Of a DNA stretch of 64,000 bases, positions 52,303-61,261 are shown piece after piece. The stretch's first letter is position 1. Every line of letters starts with the position of its first letter. The DNA is from Gordonia phthalatica (GTDB taxonomy: Bacteria > Actinomycetota > Actinomycetes > Mycobacteriales > Mycobacteriaceae), in contig NZ_CP011853.1 in the NCBI RefSeq assembly GCF_001305675.1, forward strand, positions 186,001 to 250,000, in the 5' to 3' direction. Below the pieces are notes generated by a model. That model was not told the origin of the DNA. It saw only the letters and a program-made list of their open reading frames with translations, and made no database searches. A program made the translations under genes and the position numbers.

Positions 52303-53880
52303 TTACGGGGCGCAGCGCTCCGAGCGGAGCTCGTGTCCCTTCGAGGTCAGGCAGCGGCCGCTGGCCAGATCCCACTGCCATCCGTGCAGGTTGCAGGTGA
52401 GCTTTCCGTCGTCGACGACGCCGAACTTGCTCAAGTCCGCCTTCAGGTGCGGGCAGCGGCGCTGGATGGTCCAACCGTCGAGCTCGATGGACGAGGAGTC
52501 GTCGTGCGCTTCGGAGAACCAGCCGTCGGCGTACGCGATGCGCTCGTCGGTGAGGCACTTGAAGAAGGTGTACAGGTACTCGTTGTACCCGCCGATGCGC
52601 CACGTGGTGAAGCGCGTCGACAGGAAGATGGTGTTGACCCAGTCCGGCTCGTCGTCGCGCAGCACGGTGCGGACCAGTTCCGCCGGGATGCGGAAGCCGT
52701 AGCGGTATTTGCCGTCGCCGTCCTCGCGCATCCGAACCGTCCGCTGCGGGAAGTCCAGGACGTAGGTGTCATCGCCCACGACGAGTCCGACGGGGTAGCC
52801 GATGCCGTCGCAGATCAGGTCCGACTGCTTCATGATCGGCTCGAACTTGTCGCGCAGCGGCTCAAGCAGCGACGGTCCCTCGGCCGGGGCCCAGGTGGCC
52901 TTCTCTGCGGCGATGATCGGAGCGAACTTCTCCTTCATCGACTCCAGGTAGGCCTTCTTGTTCTCGCCGAAGACGTTCTCCGGCGGGTACGGGTGCTCGA
53001 CGGACGTCAGCTCGGCGCCCGCGAAGTCGGCGGTCGAACCGGAGACCATCATCAGGCCGCGGTGCTTGACGCCGTCGTCGGTGCCGTGGACGCGCATCTG
53101 CTCCAGGAACTCCGCCTGATCGGGGAAGATGCTGGCCTTGTCCGAGTCGCTGCCGGTGCCCAAGTCGTTGAGCGCGAACAGGTCGTCGTCCAGGAACATC
53201 GGCGGACCGGCCGACGGGACCACCCACGTGGCGCCGACCTGCTCGATGTACGAGCGGGCGCGATCCATGCCGCGCTGACGCTTCTGGATCGCGAAGTTGG
53301 CCTTCGACTTGCGGGGGATGTCGTAGACCATCGGGTACCAGATGGCGCCCGAGTACTGCAGCAGGTGGACGTCGACGCGGCCGAACTGCTCGTTCACCAT
53401 GTCCAGGTCGACGGGGCGGGCGTCGTTCATGTTGAAGCAGACGGTCTCGCCGTCGTCGACGATGAGGCCGGAGTCGCCGATCGGACCGTCGGCGGGGGCA
53501 CGCAGCGCGATGATCATGATGTCGAGGTCGCCGTTGGGGCCGGACACGGTGTGCTTCGTCGAGTCGTCGGTCTCGACGAACTTCGTGAAGCCGAGGCTCT
53601 CGAGCTCGTGGCGCAGATCCGGCACCGGGTAGTCCGGCAGCAGGACGGTGGCGTCCTTGTTGACGTTGTCGAGCAGATTCTGGCGGTCGTAGTGATCGCG
53701 GTGCAGATGCGACACGTACAGGTAGTCGCAGTCGCCGAGCTTCTTCCAATCCAACTCGGTGTTGTCCGGGAACGGAATCCACGACGCGAAGTACGCCGGG
53801 TTGACCCAGGGGTCGCAGAGGATGGACCCGGCCGCGGTCTGGATGTGGAATCCGGCGTGGCCGATGCTGGTGATCTGCAC
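52303..53880 (-). CDS. Metallo-beta-lactamase-fold protein with C-terminal Rieske domain
   Basis: The 525-residue protein joins an N-terminal metal-dependent hydrolase of the UlaG-like MBL fold (HLHRDHYD, with H58, H60, D62, H63) to a C-terminal Rieske [2Fe-2S] domain (C476, H478, C496, H499; CPH...CNLH). The same pair, in reverse order, is used by CMP-N-acetylneuraminate hydroxylase. An oxidation or hydrolysis using electron transfer is expected; the substrate is unknown. It is on the minus strand in line with the TetR gene, 99 bases downstream of it. Confidence 0.9.
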   Translation of the reverse strand: MQITSIGHAGFHIQTAAGSILCDPWVNPAYFASWIPFPDNTELDWKKLGDCDYLYVSHLHRDHYDRQNLLDNVNKDATVLLPDYPVPDLRHELESLGFTKFVETDDSTKHTVSGPNGDLDIMIIALRAPADGPIGDSGLIVDDGETVCFNMNDARPVDLDMVNEQFGRVDVHLLQYSGAIWYPMVYDIPRKSKANFAIQKRQRGMDRARSYIEQVGATWVVPSAGPPMFLDDDLFALNDLGTGSDSDKASIFPDQAEFLEQMRVHGTDDGVKHRGLMMVSGSTADFAGAELTSVEHPYPPENVFGENKKAYLESMKEKFAPIIAAEKATWAPAEGPSLLEPLRDKFEPIMKQSDLICDGIGYPVGLVVGDDTYVLDFPQRTVRMREDGDGKYRYGFRIPAELVRTVLRDDEPDWVNTIFLSTRFTTWRIGGYNEYLYTFFKCLTDERIAYADGWFSEAHDDSSSIELDGWTIQRRCPHLKADLSKFGVVDDGKLTCNLHGWQWDLASGRCLTSKGHELRSERCAP

Positions 53881-53979
53881 GGTGGCTGTGCCTTTCGATG
53901 AGGGTGCTGCCTTGACAGGGTATCGCCGCAGGCCGCCCCAGCGCCTAACCGTGTGAGGCGAAGGTCCCCGCGGGCTTGC

Positions 53980-54564
53980 TCACACGCTGATGCCCGCCGT
54001 GAGGATCGCCGCGAGCTCCCGGTAGGCGCCGGCGTCGTCGAGGCCGGTGGCGGCCCGGACGTCGCCCTGCTGGATGCGGACCATGGTCGACGCGGCCAGG
54101 TCGGCGGCGAAGACGGCGTGGACGCGGCGGAACTCGCCGGCCTCCACGCCGGCGTCGATCAACTCCTTGACCCGGGCGGCGGCGATCGCAGTGTTCTGCT
54201 CGTAGGCCTCCCGCGCGGGAGCGAAGGCCGCGAGGTCGGCCAGGAACTGCGGAGAGGCCGCGGACAGTGCGCGACCCACGGCGGAGAGGTAGGCGGTGAT
54301 CTGGGCCCGCGGCGAGACCTGCGCGGCGACGGCGGCCTCGACGTCCTCGGCGGCGCCGCGGAAGAAGCCGATCGTGGCGGCGCGCACGAGGTCGCCCTTG
54401 CTGCCGGCGAGCGTGTACAGCGTCGACTTGGAGCAGTGCAGCCGTGCGGCGACGGCGTCGAGCGTGAGGTGCGCGAAGCCCTCGGCGAGGAACAGGGCGA
54501 GGAGTTCGTCGAACAGCTGCGACCGTCGCGCGGTCGCGAAGTCGGTGGCAGGCGTCTCGGACAT
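53980..54564 (-). CDS. TetR-family transcriptional regulator
   Basis: The 194-residue protein has a TetR N-terminal helix-turn-helix: LFLAEGFAHLTLDAVAARLHCSKSTLYTL (about 25-53), followed by a helical ligand-binding domain. It is divergent from an acyl-CoA dehydrogenase gene, and the 97-base gap holds four ~8-bp palindromes (54573-54637), so it very likely represses both itself and the dehydrogenase, perhaps released by an acyl-CoA. ATG 54564 is taken as start because upstream in-frame sequence covers the operators. Confidence 0.9.
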   Translation of the reverse strand: MSETPATDFATARRSQLFDELLALFLAEGFAHLTLDAVAARLHCSKSTLYTLAGSKGDLVRAATIGFFRGAAEDVEAAVAAQVSPRAQITAYLSAVGRALSAASPQFLADLAAFAPAREAYEQNTAIAAARVKELIDAGVEAGEFRRVHAVFAADLAASTMVRIQQGDVRAATGLDDAGAYRELAAILTAGISV

Positions 54565-54572
54565 GACCTGAA

Positions 54573-54637
54573 TGGTACTGCGGGAACTCTTGTAGTACTG
54601 GTTCGTCGGCAGTACTGTGAGGTCTGATTCAGTACTG
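54573..54637. promoter_or_regulatory. Array of four CAGTACTG-like palindromes between TetR and acyl-CoA dehydrogenase genes
   Basis: TGGTACTG (54573-54580), TAGTACTG (54593-54600), CAGTACTG (54610-54617) and CAGTACTG (54630-54637) are spaced 20, 17 and 20 bases start to start. CAGTACTG is a perfect 8-bp palindrome. The array fills the divergent promoter region and is the expected operator of the TetR protein. Confidence 0.7.
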
Positions 54638-54661
54638 TTCCACCTCGACGAGGAGACTCCC

Positions 54662-55798
54662 GTGCCCGTGAACCGCCTGCTCCCGACCGACGAAGCCCAC
54701 GCGCTCATCGAACTCACGCGGGACATCTGCGACAAGGTGATGGATCCGATCGTCGATCAGTACGAGAAGGACGAGACGTACCCAGCGGAGGTCTTCGCTC
54801 AGCTCGGCGCCGCGGGGCTGCTGAGTCTGCCGTACCCGGAGGAGTGGGGCGGCGGCGACCAGCCGTACGAGGTGTACCTGCAGGTCCTCGAAGAGATCGC
54901 CGCACGCTGGGCGGCCGTCGGCGTCGCGGTCAGCGTGCACAGCCTCGCCTGCTATCCGACCTTCGCCTTCGGCACGCAGGAGCAGAAGGAGCGCTTCCTG
55001 CCGGAGATGTTCGGCGGCACCACCGTCGGCGCGTACAGCCTGTCCGAGCCCCAGGCCGGCTCCGACGCGGCCGCCCTGGCCTGCCGGGCGACCAAGACCG
55101 ACGACGGCTACCGCATCACCGGCGAGAAGGCATGGATCACCCACGGCGGCATCGCGAACTACTACAACCTCTTCGCGCGGACCGGCGAGGGCTCCAAGGG
55201 CATCTCCTGCTTCCTGGTCCCCGATGGGATCGACGGCCTCTCCTTCGGTCGGCCCGAGGAGAAGATGGGCCTGACCGCGGTCCCCACCACCTCCGCCCGC
55301 TACGACGACGTCCACCTGCCCGAGGACCGTCGTATCGGCGCGGAGGGACAGGGCCTGCAGATCGCGTTCAGCGCGCTAGACTCCGGGCGCCTCGGCATCG
55401 CGGCCGTCGCCACCGGAATCGCGCAGGCCGCCCTCGACGAGGCCGTCGCCTACGCCAAGGAGCGGGAGACCTTCGGTCGCAAGATCATCGACCATCAGGG
55501 CCTCGGCTTCCTCCTCGCCGACATGGCCGCCGCCGTCGAGTCTGCGCGCGCCACCTACCTGGACGCCGCACGACGACGCGACGCCGGACTGCCCTACTCG
55601 CGCAACGCCTCGGTCGCGAAACTGGTCGCCACCGACGCCGCCATGAAGGTCACCACCGACGCGGTGCAGGTGCTGGGCGGCAACGGCTACACCCGCGACT
55701 TCCGCCCTGAGCGGCTGATGCGGGAAGCCAAGATCACCCAGATCTTCGAGGGCACCAACCAGATCCAGCGTCTGGTCATCAGTCGTTCGCTGGCCTGA
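54662..55798 (+). CDS. Acyl-CoA dehydrogenase
   Basis: The 378-residue flavoenzyme has the acyl-CoA dehydrogenase signatures SEPQAGSDAAAL, GEKAWITHGG, and IFEGTNQIQR with the catalytic Glu. It oxidises an acyl-CoA to the 2-enoyl-CoA; chain specificity is uncertain. GACGAGGAGA precedes GTG 54662. The in-frame extension upstream would cover the operator array and is rejected. Controlled by the divergent TetR regulator. Confidence 0.93.
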   Translation: MPVNRLLPTDEAHALIELTRDICDKVMDPIVDQYEKDETYPAEVFAQLGAAGLLSLPYPEEWGGGDQPYEVYLQVLEEIAARWAAVGVAVSVHSLACYPTFAFGTQEQKERFLPEMFGGTTVGAYSLSEPQAGSDAAALACRATKTDDGYRITGEKAWITHGGIANYYNLFARTGEGSKGISCFLVPDGIDGLSFGRPEEKMGLTAVPTTSARYDDVHLPEDRRIGAEGQGLQIAFSALDSGRLGIAAVATGIAQAALDEAVAYAKERETFGRKIIDHQGLGFLLADMAAAVESARATYLDAARRRDAGLPYSRNASVAKLVATDAAMKVTTDAVQVLGGNGYTRDFRPERLMREAKITQIFEGTNQIQRLVISRSLA

Positions 55799-55846
55799 CG
55801 CCTTCAGCGTCGGGCGGTGTCGTATCAACCGACTAAACTCGCCCCC

Positions 55847-56617
55847 ATGGAACCCGTCTACGCGTCCGTCGTGTCCACCGCTCGCATGCTGTGGCTCGCC
55901 CAGGGACTGAAGTTCGAGATCTCCGGGGTGGAGAACGTGCCGGCCGAGGGACCGGGTGTCGTCGCCTTCAACCACACCGGTTACCTCGACTTCACGTTCG
56001 CAGGCATCCCGGCATTCCTGCAGGGACGCCGGTACGTGCGGTTCATGGCGAAGAAGGAGGTCTTCGACAACAAGTTCGGCGGCCCCATCATGCGCGCGCT
56101 CAAGCACATCCCCGTCGACCGCGCGAACGGTGCGCAGAGCTATCACGACGCCGTCGACTACCTGAAGCGCGGCGAGCTGGTCGGCGTGTACCCCGAGGCC
56201 ACCATCAGCCGCAGCTTCGAGTTGAAGTCCTTCAAGAGCGGTGCCGCCCGCATGGCGCTGGAGTCGGGGGCACCCCTGGTCCCGACCATCGTGTGGGGCG
56301 CGCAGCGCATCTGGACCAAGGGGCAGCCCCGCAGCATGGGGCGCAACGGCTACAAGATCCTGGTGGGCGTCGCCGAGCCGATCGCGCCCGAAGGGACGCC
56401 GGAGCAGTTGACGGCACGGCTCCACGAGTCGATGCGCGCCAAGCTCACCGAACTGCAGGACGCCTACGGCCCGTACCCGGCCGGCGAGTTCTGGGTTCCG
56501 GCCGCCCGCGGGGGCGGTGCGCCGACCCTCGAGGAGGCGAACGCCATGGACGCCGCCGACGCCGAGGCCAAGGCGGCCAAGCGCGCTGCCCGCGAACAGC
56601 AGGGTGACGCGAACTGA
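55847..56617 (+). CDS. Acyltransferase, PlsC type (1)
   Basis: The 256-residue protein has the PlsC HX4D motif in FNHTGYLDF and the VYPEATISRSFELK binding motif. It resembles the M. tuberculosis acyltransferases Rv3814c-Rv3816c; probably acylates a lysophospholipid or a cell-envelope lipid. TAAACT (55834-55839) seven bases before ATG 55847 gives a leaderless pattern. The second acyltransferase starts two bases after its stop, and the two are clearly paralogous. Confidence 0.9.
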   Translation: MEPVYASVVSTARMLWLAQGLKFEISGVENVPAEGPGVVAFNHTGYLDFTFAGIPAFLQGRRYVRFMAKKEVFDNKFGGPIMRALKHIPVDRANGAQSYHDAVDYLKRGELVGVYPEATISRSFELKSFKSGAARMALESGAPLVPTIVWGAQRIWTKGQPRSMGRNGYKILVGVAEPIAPEGTPEQLTARLHESMRAKLTELQDAYGPYPAGEFWVPAARGGGAPTLEEANAMDAADAEAKAAKRAAREQQGDAN

Positions 56618-56619
56618 CC

Positions 56620-57390
56620 ATGGAACCCGTGTATCGAGTCCTCGAAGGGCTGGCGTCGACGATCCACGCCGTTCAGGGCACGCACCGTCGGGTGTTCGGT
56701 GCGGAGCACGTCCCCGCCGAGGGCGGCGCCGTCCTCGCCATCAATCACACCGGCTACGTCGACTTCATGCCGCTGGGCCTGGCCCTGCGGACGCGCGGTC
56801 GCCGGGCGCGGTTCCTGGTGAAGTCCGAGCTCATGGACATCGGGATCATGCGCTACCTGGTGCATCACGCGCGGGCGGTGCCGGTCGACCGCACCGCAGG
56901 CGGTGAGGCCTACCGTGCTGCGGTCCAGGCGCTGCGCGCCGGAGAGCTGATCGCGGTGTACCCAGAATCGACCATCAGCCGCAGCTTCGAACTCAAGGAG
57001 TTCAAGTCGGGCGCGGTCCGAATGGCGGTCGAAGCCCAGGCCCCGGTGATCCCGGCGATCGTCTGGGGTGCCCACCGGCAGTGGAGCAAGGGCGTCGAAC
57101 GTCGCATGGGACGCGACGGCATCCCGATCGACGTCGAATTCGGCGAACCCATGCTGTTCTCGGCCGACGGCGATCTCCACGAGCAGACCGCCGAACTCCG
57201 CGAGGCGATGCTCGAACTGCTGCACCGCGTCCAGTCTCGCTATCCCGAGGCCCCGGCCGGCGCCGACTGGGTGCCCGCTCGGCTCGGCGGTGGTGCGCCG
57301 ACGCCGGAGTCCGCCCTCGTGATCGAAGACGCGGAGGCCGCCGAGAAGGCCGCCCGCCGCGCCGAGAAGAAACGGAAGAAGTCACGATGA
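56620..57390 (+). CDS. Acyltransferase, PlsC type (2)
   Basis: The 256-residue protein is a paralogue of the preceding gene: both start MEPVY and share NHTGY(L/V)DF with the HX4D motif and VYPE(A/S)TISRSFELK. Its C-terminus is a Lys/Arg tail (EKAARRAEKKRKKSR). It ends in the ATGA overlap with the HAD gene, so the three genes form one operon. M. tuberculosis has three adjacent acyltransferases in this place (Rv3814c-Rv3816c); here only two. Confidence 0.9.
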   Translation: MEPVYRVLEGLASTIHAVQGTHRRVFGAEHVPAEGGAVLAINHTGYVDFMPLGLALRTRGRRARFLVKSELMDIGIMRYLVHHARAVPVDRTAGGEAYRAAVQALRAGELIAVYPESTISRSFELKEFKSGAVRMAVEAQAPVIPAIVWGAHRQWSKGVERRMGRDGIPIDVEFGEPMLFSADGDLHEQTAELREAMLELLHRVQSRYPEAPAGADWVPARLGGGAPTPESALVIEDAEAAEKAARRAEKKRKKSR

Positions 57391-58223
57391 CCACCGCATT
57401 CGGACCGCCCTCGCTGATCGCGTCGGACGTCGACGGCACCCTGATCGACGATGACGATCGCGTCACCGATCGCACCGTCGCGGTCCTGACCCGCGCCCGC
57501 GCCGAGGGGGTGGAGCTCGTGCTCGCCACCGGCCGGCCGCCGCGCTGGATCCCGCAGATCACCGATCAGCTGGCGGACACGCCGGCCGCCGTCCGCTACG
57601 CGGTGTGCGCCAACGGTGCGATCGTCTACGACGTCGCCGCCGATCGGGTGCTGCACGTCGCGGCCCTGCAGCCGGCCGCCCTGGCGCAGATCGCGCAGCT
57701 CTGCGTCGACCTGCTGCCAGGTTGCGGTCTGGCCGCCGAGCGCGCCGGGGCCTCGGCGTTCGACGCGGCCACCGAACCCTTCGTCGCGACCCCGGGCTAC
57801 GAGCACGCGTGGCTCAACCCGGACCACGTGTACGTGAGTCGGGACGAAGTGGTGGGGGAGCCCGCGGTGAAACTGCTCGCGCGCATGCCCGGGATGTCGT
57901 CGCACGCCATGGCCGCGGCGGTCGCCCCGCACCTCGGCGATCTGGCCGAGGTCACCTTCTCCATCGACACCGGCCTGGTGGAGTTCTCCGTCCCAGCCAC
58001 CCACAAGGCGTCGGGCCTGTCGTGGCTGACCGCCGAGTGCGACGTCGACGGCAGTGCGACGATCGCGTTCGGTGACATGCCCAACGACATCGAGATGCTC
58101 CGCTGGGCGGCGCACGGCGTCGCGATGGGCCACGGGAATCCAGCGGCGTTGGACGCCGCCGACGAGATCACCGCGTCGAACGTCGACGACGGCGTCGCGA
58201 AGGTTCTCGAGCGCTGGTTCTAG
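57387..58223 (+). CDS. HAD-superfamily phosphatase, Cof type
   Basis: The 278-residue protein has HAD motif I ASDVDGTLIDDDD (about 13-25), LATGRPPRW for motif II, and GDMPNDIEMLRWA for motif III/IV. Cof-type HADs hydrolyse sugar phosphates or cofactor phosphates. It corresponds in position to M. tuberculosis Rv3813c. Overlaps the second acyltransferase by four bases. Confidence 0.92.
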   Translation: MTTAFGPPSLIASDVDGTLIDDDDRVTDRTVAVLTRARAEGVELVLATGRPPRWIPQITDQLADTPAAVRYAVCANGAIVYDVAADRVLHVAALQPAALAQIAQLCVDLLPGCGLAAERAGASAFDAATEPFVATPGYEHAWLNPDHVYVSRDEVVGEPAVKLLARMPGMSSHAMAAAVAPHLGDLAEVTFSIDTGLVEFSVPATHKASGLSWLTAECDVDGSATIAFGDMPNDIEMLRWAAHGVAMGHGNPAALDAADEITASNVDDGVAKVLERWF

Positions 58224-58293
58224 ACCAGGCCTGATCGGCCGCCCCTGAAGTGTGACCCGGTTGTGACCGTGTGAACTTGTCGTCTCCTCAAGG

Positions 58294-58338
58294 GAGTCAC
58301 TACAGTCACAGAAGTCCCACTAGTCACACGAGCCACAG
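58294..58338 (+). promoter_or_regulatory. Five tandem 9-bp GTCACA-like repeats (possible MtrA sites)
   Basis: Five nonamers with period 9 follow one another: GAGTCACTA, CAGTCACAG, AAGTCCCAC, TAGTCACAC, GAGCCACAG. The mycobacterial response regulator MtrA binds direct repeats of GTCACAgcg-like 9-mers at promoters of cell-wall genes. They overlap a candidate promoter, TTGTCG (58277-58282) / TACAGT (58301-58306) with 18 bases between, in front of the SpoIID/LytB gene. Confidence 0.6.
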
Positions 58339-58368
58339 CATGCGTGGTTCCTCCAAAGGGGTAATGCA

Positions 58369-59973
58369 GTGCCGAATGTTCGACCCAACCGTGCCAAGAA
58401 GCGAACTCTCACTTTCGCAGCTCTGGGGCTTGCGCCCGCGCTGCTGGCAGGCGGTCTGGTCGTCGGAGGCACCGAGGTGTTCTCGTCCGACGGCGTCACG
58501 CTGGCGGCGAGCACGCCCATCACCCTGGCGGGCCACGGCCATGGACACGGTCGCGGCATGGGCCAGTGGGGTGCGTACGGCTACGCGAAGAAGGGCTGGT
58601 CGGCAGACCGGATCCTGAAGCACTTCTACGGCAACACCACCGCGGGGAAGGTGGGCACTCCCGACATCACGGTCTCGCTCAGCGAGAAGTCGTCGGTCAG
58701 TGTTCATGCGGGTGCCGGAATGCGCGTAGGCACGGTGAAGGTCGATCCCGGGCAGGCAGTCCGTCTGTCCGGGACCACCGCCACCATCACCGCGGGTTGC
58801 GGCGGCGCCGTGGTGAAGACTGTTCCCGCCACCCAGGTGGATCCGATCGCGGCGGGCCCCAACCGTCCGGCGAACGAACTCCTGACCTTCTGCAACGGCG
58901 GCGACCAGTACCGCGGGTCTCTCGCGCTCGGTGCCGGCGGTGTCGTCAACAAGCTGCACGTCGACGACTACGTCAAGGGCGTCATCCCCAAGGAGTCCAT
59001 GCCGTCGTGGGCCGATTCCGGCGGCTTCGAGGCGCTGAAGGCGCAGGCCGTCGCGGCGCGCTCGTACGTCCTGGCCGGTCTGGCGCAGGGTCGCAAGATC
59101 GACAACACCCAGCAGTCGCAGATGTACCACGGCGCCTCTGGTGAGGATCCGCGCACCAGCCGTGCCGCCGATGCGACCGCAGGCCAGATCCGCCTCCTGA
59201 ACGGCAAGCCCGCACTCACCGAGTTCTCGGCGTCGACCGGCGGTTACACCGCGGGCGGGCTGTTCCCCGCCGTCCGCGACGACGGCGACTCCATCTCGCC
59301 GACCCACAACTGGACGGCGACCGTCAGCGCGTCGAGCATCGGCTCGGCCTTCGGCGTCGGCGCGCTCAAGAGCTTCGAGGTCATCGAGGCAAACGGTCTC
59401 GGTGAGGGCAGCGGTCGCGTCATCAAGGTTCGCGTGGTCGGCAGCGGCGGCACCGTCGAAGCCACCGGCGACGAGGCGCGCACCAAGCTGCAGCTGAAGT
59501 CCGATTGGTTCGCCGTTCAGGGCCAGAAGTCCATGCCGAAGATCGTGCGGCCGCAGGTCGGCCCCGAGGCGCCGGGCGGCGGCTTCCTGGACCTGAGCCC
59601 GATCAATGCGCTCCTGAATCAGATCCTGCCGGGCTTCTCGGCCGTCGGCCTGCCCGACATCGCCGGACTCACCGAGCAGATCCGCCCCATGGTGGAGAAG
59701 CTGCTGACCGAGGGCGTCAAGTCGCTCGACGCCAAGCGGGTCGCGCTCGAGAAGAGCGACAACTCGCAGGGCTCCACCGGTACCGTCGCCAAGCCCGAGC
59801 TGCTGACCGACGGCAAGGGGATGCCCGGTCTGGTCCAGGTCCTCGAGAACGGCGTCCTGTACTTCAGTCCGGCCACCGGCGCGCACGCCCTCATGGGGCA
59901 GGCGCTCACCGACTTCCTGGCGGCAGGCGGCCTGCAGAAGCTCGGCTTCCCGAACGTCGACGGACTGGTCTGA
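58369..59973 (+). CDS. Secreted SpoIID/LytB-domain protein
   Basis: The 534-residue protein has a signal peptide (RAKKRTLTFAALGLAPALLAGG), a GHGHGHGRGMGQWGAYGYAKKGW segment, and a SpoIID/LytB core (YVKGVIPKESMPS and AVAARSYVLAG) typical of peptidoglycan-remodelling or amidase-activating proteins. The C-terminus ends with an LGFP-type phrase (LGFPNVDG), a wall-binding repeat in mycolata. M. tuberculosis Rv3811 has the same place and layout. AAAGGGG at 58355-58361 precedes GTG 58369. The five repeats just upstream suggest MtrA control. Confidence 0.88.
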   Translation: MPNVRPNRAKKRTLTFAALGLAPALLAGGLVVGGTEVFSSDGVTLAASTPITLAGHGHGHGRGMGQWGAYGYAKKGWSADRILKHFYGNTTAGKVGTPDITVSLSEKSSVSVHAGAGMRVGTVKVDPGQAVRLSGTTATITAGCGGAVVKTVPATQVDPIAAGPNRPANELLTFCNGGDQYRGSLALGAGGVVNKLHVDDYVKGVIPKESMPSWADSGGFEALKAQAVAARSYVLAGLAQGRKIDNTQQSQMYHGASGEDPRTSRAADATAGQIRLLNGKPALTEFSASTGGYTAGGLFPAVRDDGDSISPTHNWTATVSASSIGSAFGVGALKSFEVIEANGLGEGSGRVIKVRVVGSGGTVEATGDEARTKLQLKSDWFAVQGQKSMPKIVRPQVGPEAPGGGFLDLSPINALLNQILPGFSAVGLPDIAGLTEQIRPMVEKLLTEGVKSLDAKRVALEKSDNSQGSTGTVAKPELLTDGKGMPGLVQVLENGVLYFSPATGAHALMGQALTDFLAAGGLQKLGFPNVDGLV

Positions 59974-59986
59974 CCCCCAGCTGACG

Positions 59987-60035
59987 CTTACTCCGTACTT
60001 CTGGACCACATAGCGGTCCAGAAGTACGGAGTAAG
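59987..60035 (+). terminator. Terminator after the SpoIID gene
   Basis: A perfect 21-bp stem joins 59987-60007 (starts CTTACTCCGTACTTC) and 60015-60035 around a seven-base loop, followed by TCGTTTT. It is the strongest non-rRNA hairpin in the window. Confidence 0.9.
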
Positions 60036-60083
60036 TCGTTTTCGGGAACGGCGGCGCCGAGAAGGGATCCGTAGGCTCGGGTC

Positions 60084-61139
60084 ATGACTGATCTAGCGTT
60101 TCGACTCACGGACACTGGTCAAGCATGGCTGGTGGACAAGCCCGTCCAGATCGCGATCTACATCGCGCTGGGAATCGTCGTTCGGTACGTCCTGCATCGG
60201 GCGATCGACGGTGCCACCAAGCCTCCCTCGGGGGAGGGATCGCCGTCCCGGAAGGTGCGACGGGCACAGAAGCGTGCCGAGAAGCGTCAGCGCGCCGCCG
60301 AGGCGTTGGACGCCGCCGACGAGACCGCGTCCTCGAGGGTGAGCGCCGATGCGGGCAAGGGGCTGACCGCGGCTCTCGTCAGAAAACACGGCCGCAGACG
60401 TAACGCGTCGGACGTCCGCGCGGATCGGCAGCGTGACGAGCGTCGCGCCCAGCGGCTCGCCACCATCGGCTCGGTACTGAAGTCGCTGGTGTCGTTCCTC
60501 GTCCTGCTGTGGATCCTGTTGCAGAGCCTCGGCATCCTCGGCGTCAACGTGGCGCCGCTGATCGCGTCGGCCGGAATCGTCGGTGTCGCCATCGGTTTCG
60601 GTGCTCAAGCGCTCGTCCGCGACTTCCTCTCGGGACTGTTCATGCTCTTCGAGGACCAGTACGGCGTCGGAGACTGGGTGGACCTCGGAGAGGCCTCCGG
60701 CACGGTCGAGAGTGTCGGCCTGCGCGTCACCGCGGTCCGTGACCTGCACGGAACCCTCTGGTACTGCAGGAACGGAGAGATCATGCGCGTCGGCAACTAC
60801 AGCCAGGACTTCGGTGTCGCCTTCCTCGAGTTCCCGGTCTCGTATCGCTCGGACGTCGACCGCGCGTGTGCCGTCGCTCTGGAGACGGCGACCGCGGCGT
60901 CGGCGGAGGAACCGATGAAGTCCAACCTCCTGTCCGCACCGGAACTGCAGGGCGTCAACCAGCTCTCGGCCGACTCGTGGACCCTGCGGATGTCAGTGGT
61001 GACTCGCGCCAACCACCAGTGGGCGGTGGAACGGGAGCTTCGTCGACGCATCCGGCTCGCGTTCGACGACGCGGGCATCGAAGCGCCGTATCCGGGCGGG
61101 CTGCCGGTGCTCGCGCGATCGGGGTCCGAGGGCACATAG
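60084..61139 (+). CDS. MscS-family mechanosensitive ion channel
   Basis: The 351-residue protein has three membrane segments (about 16-38, 130-150 and 155-180), with the third bearing the MscS signature VAPLIASAGIVGVAIGFGAQ followed by DFLSGLFMLFEDQYGVGDWV. A long Arg-rich cytoplasmic linker (~40-125) lies between TM1 and TM2. It opens on membrane tension to release solutes on hypo-osmotic shock. TAGGCT at 60072-60077 lies exactly six bases before ATG 60084 (leaderless). Confidence 0.93.
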   Translation: MTDLAFRLTDTGQAWLVDKPVQIAIYIALGIVVRYVLHRAIDGATKPPSGEGSPSRKVRRAQKRAEKRQRAAEALDAADETASSRVSADAGKGLTAALVRKHGRRRNASDVRADRQRDERRAQRLATIGSVLKSLVSFLVLLWILLQSLGILGVNVAPLIASAGIVGVAIGFGAQALVRDFLSGLFMLFEDQYGVGDWVDLGEASGTVESVGLRVTAVRDLHGTLWYCRNGEIMRVGNYSQDFGVAFLEFPVSYRSDVDRACAVALETATAASAEEPMKSNLLSAPELQGVNQLSADSWTLRMSVVTRANHQWAVERELRRRIRLAFDDAGIEAPYPGGLPVLARSGSEGT

Positions 61140-61261
61140 CGGCGCGCTCCCGGCGTCGGTCGGCGAGCTGTGATGTGGGTGACGGCCGACCGAGGAATCT
61201 CACAGCGACCGACGCGCGTGCTGCGGAAATACTCAGGAACGGTCCGATAGGCTGAACAGCC

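Noticed and set aside
54617..54661. N-terminal extension of the acyl-CoA dehydrogenase
   Set aside because: It runs across the TetR operator array; GTG 54662 has a proper ribosome-binding site.
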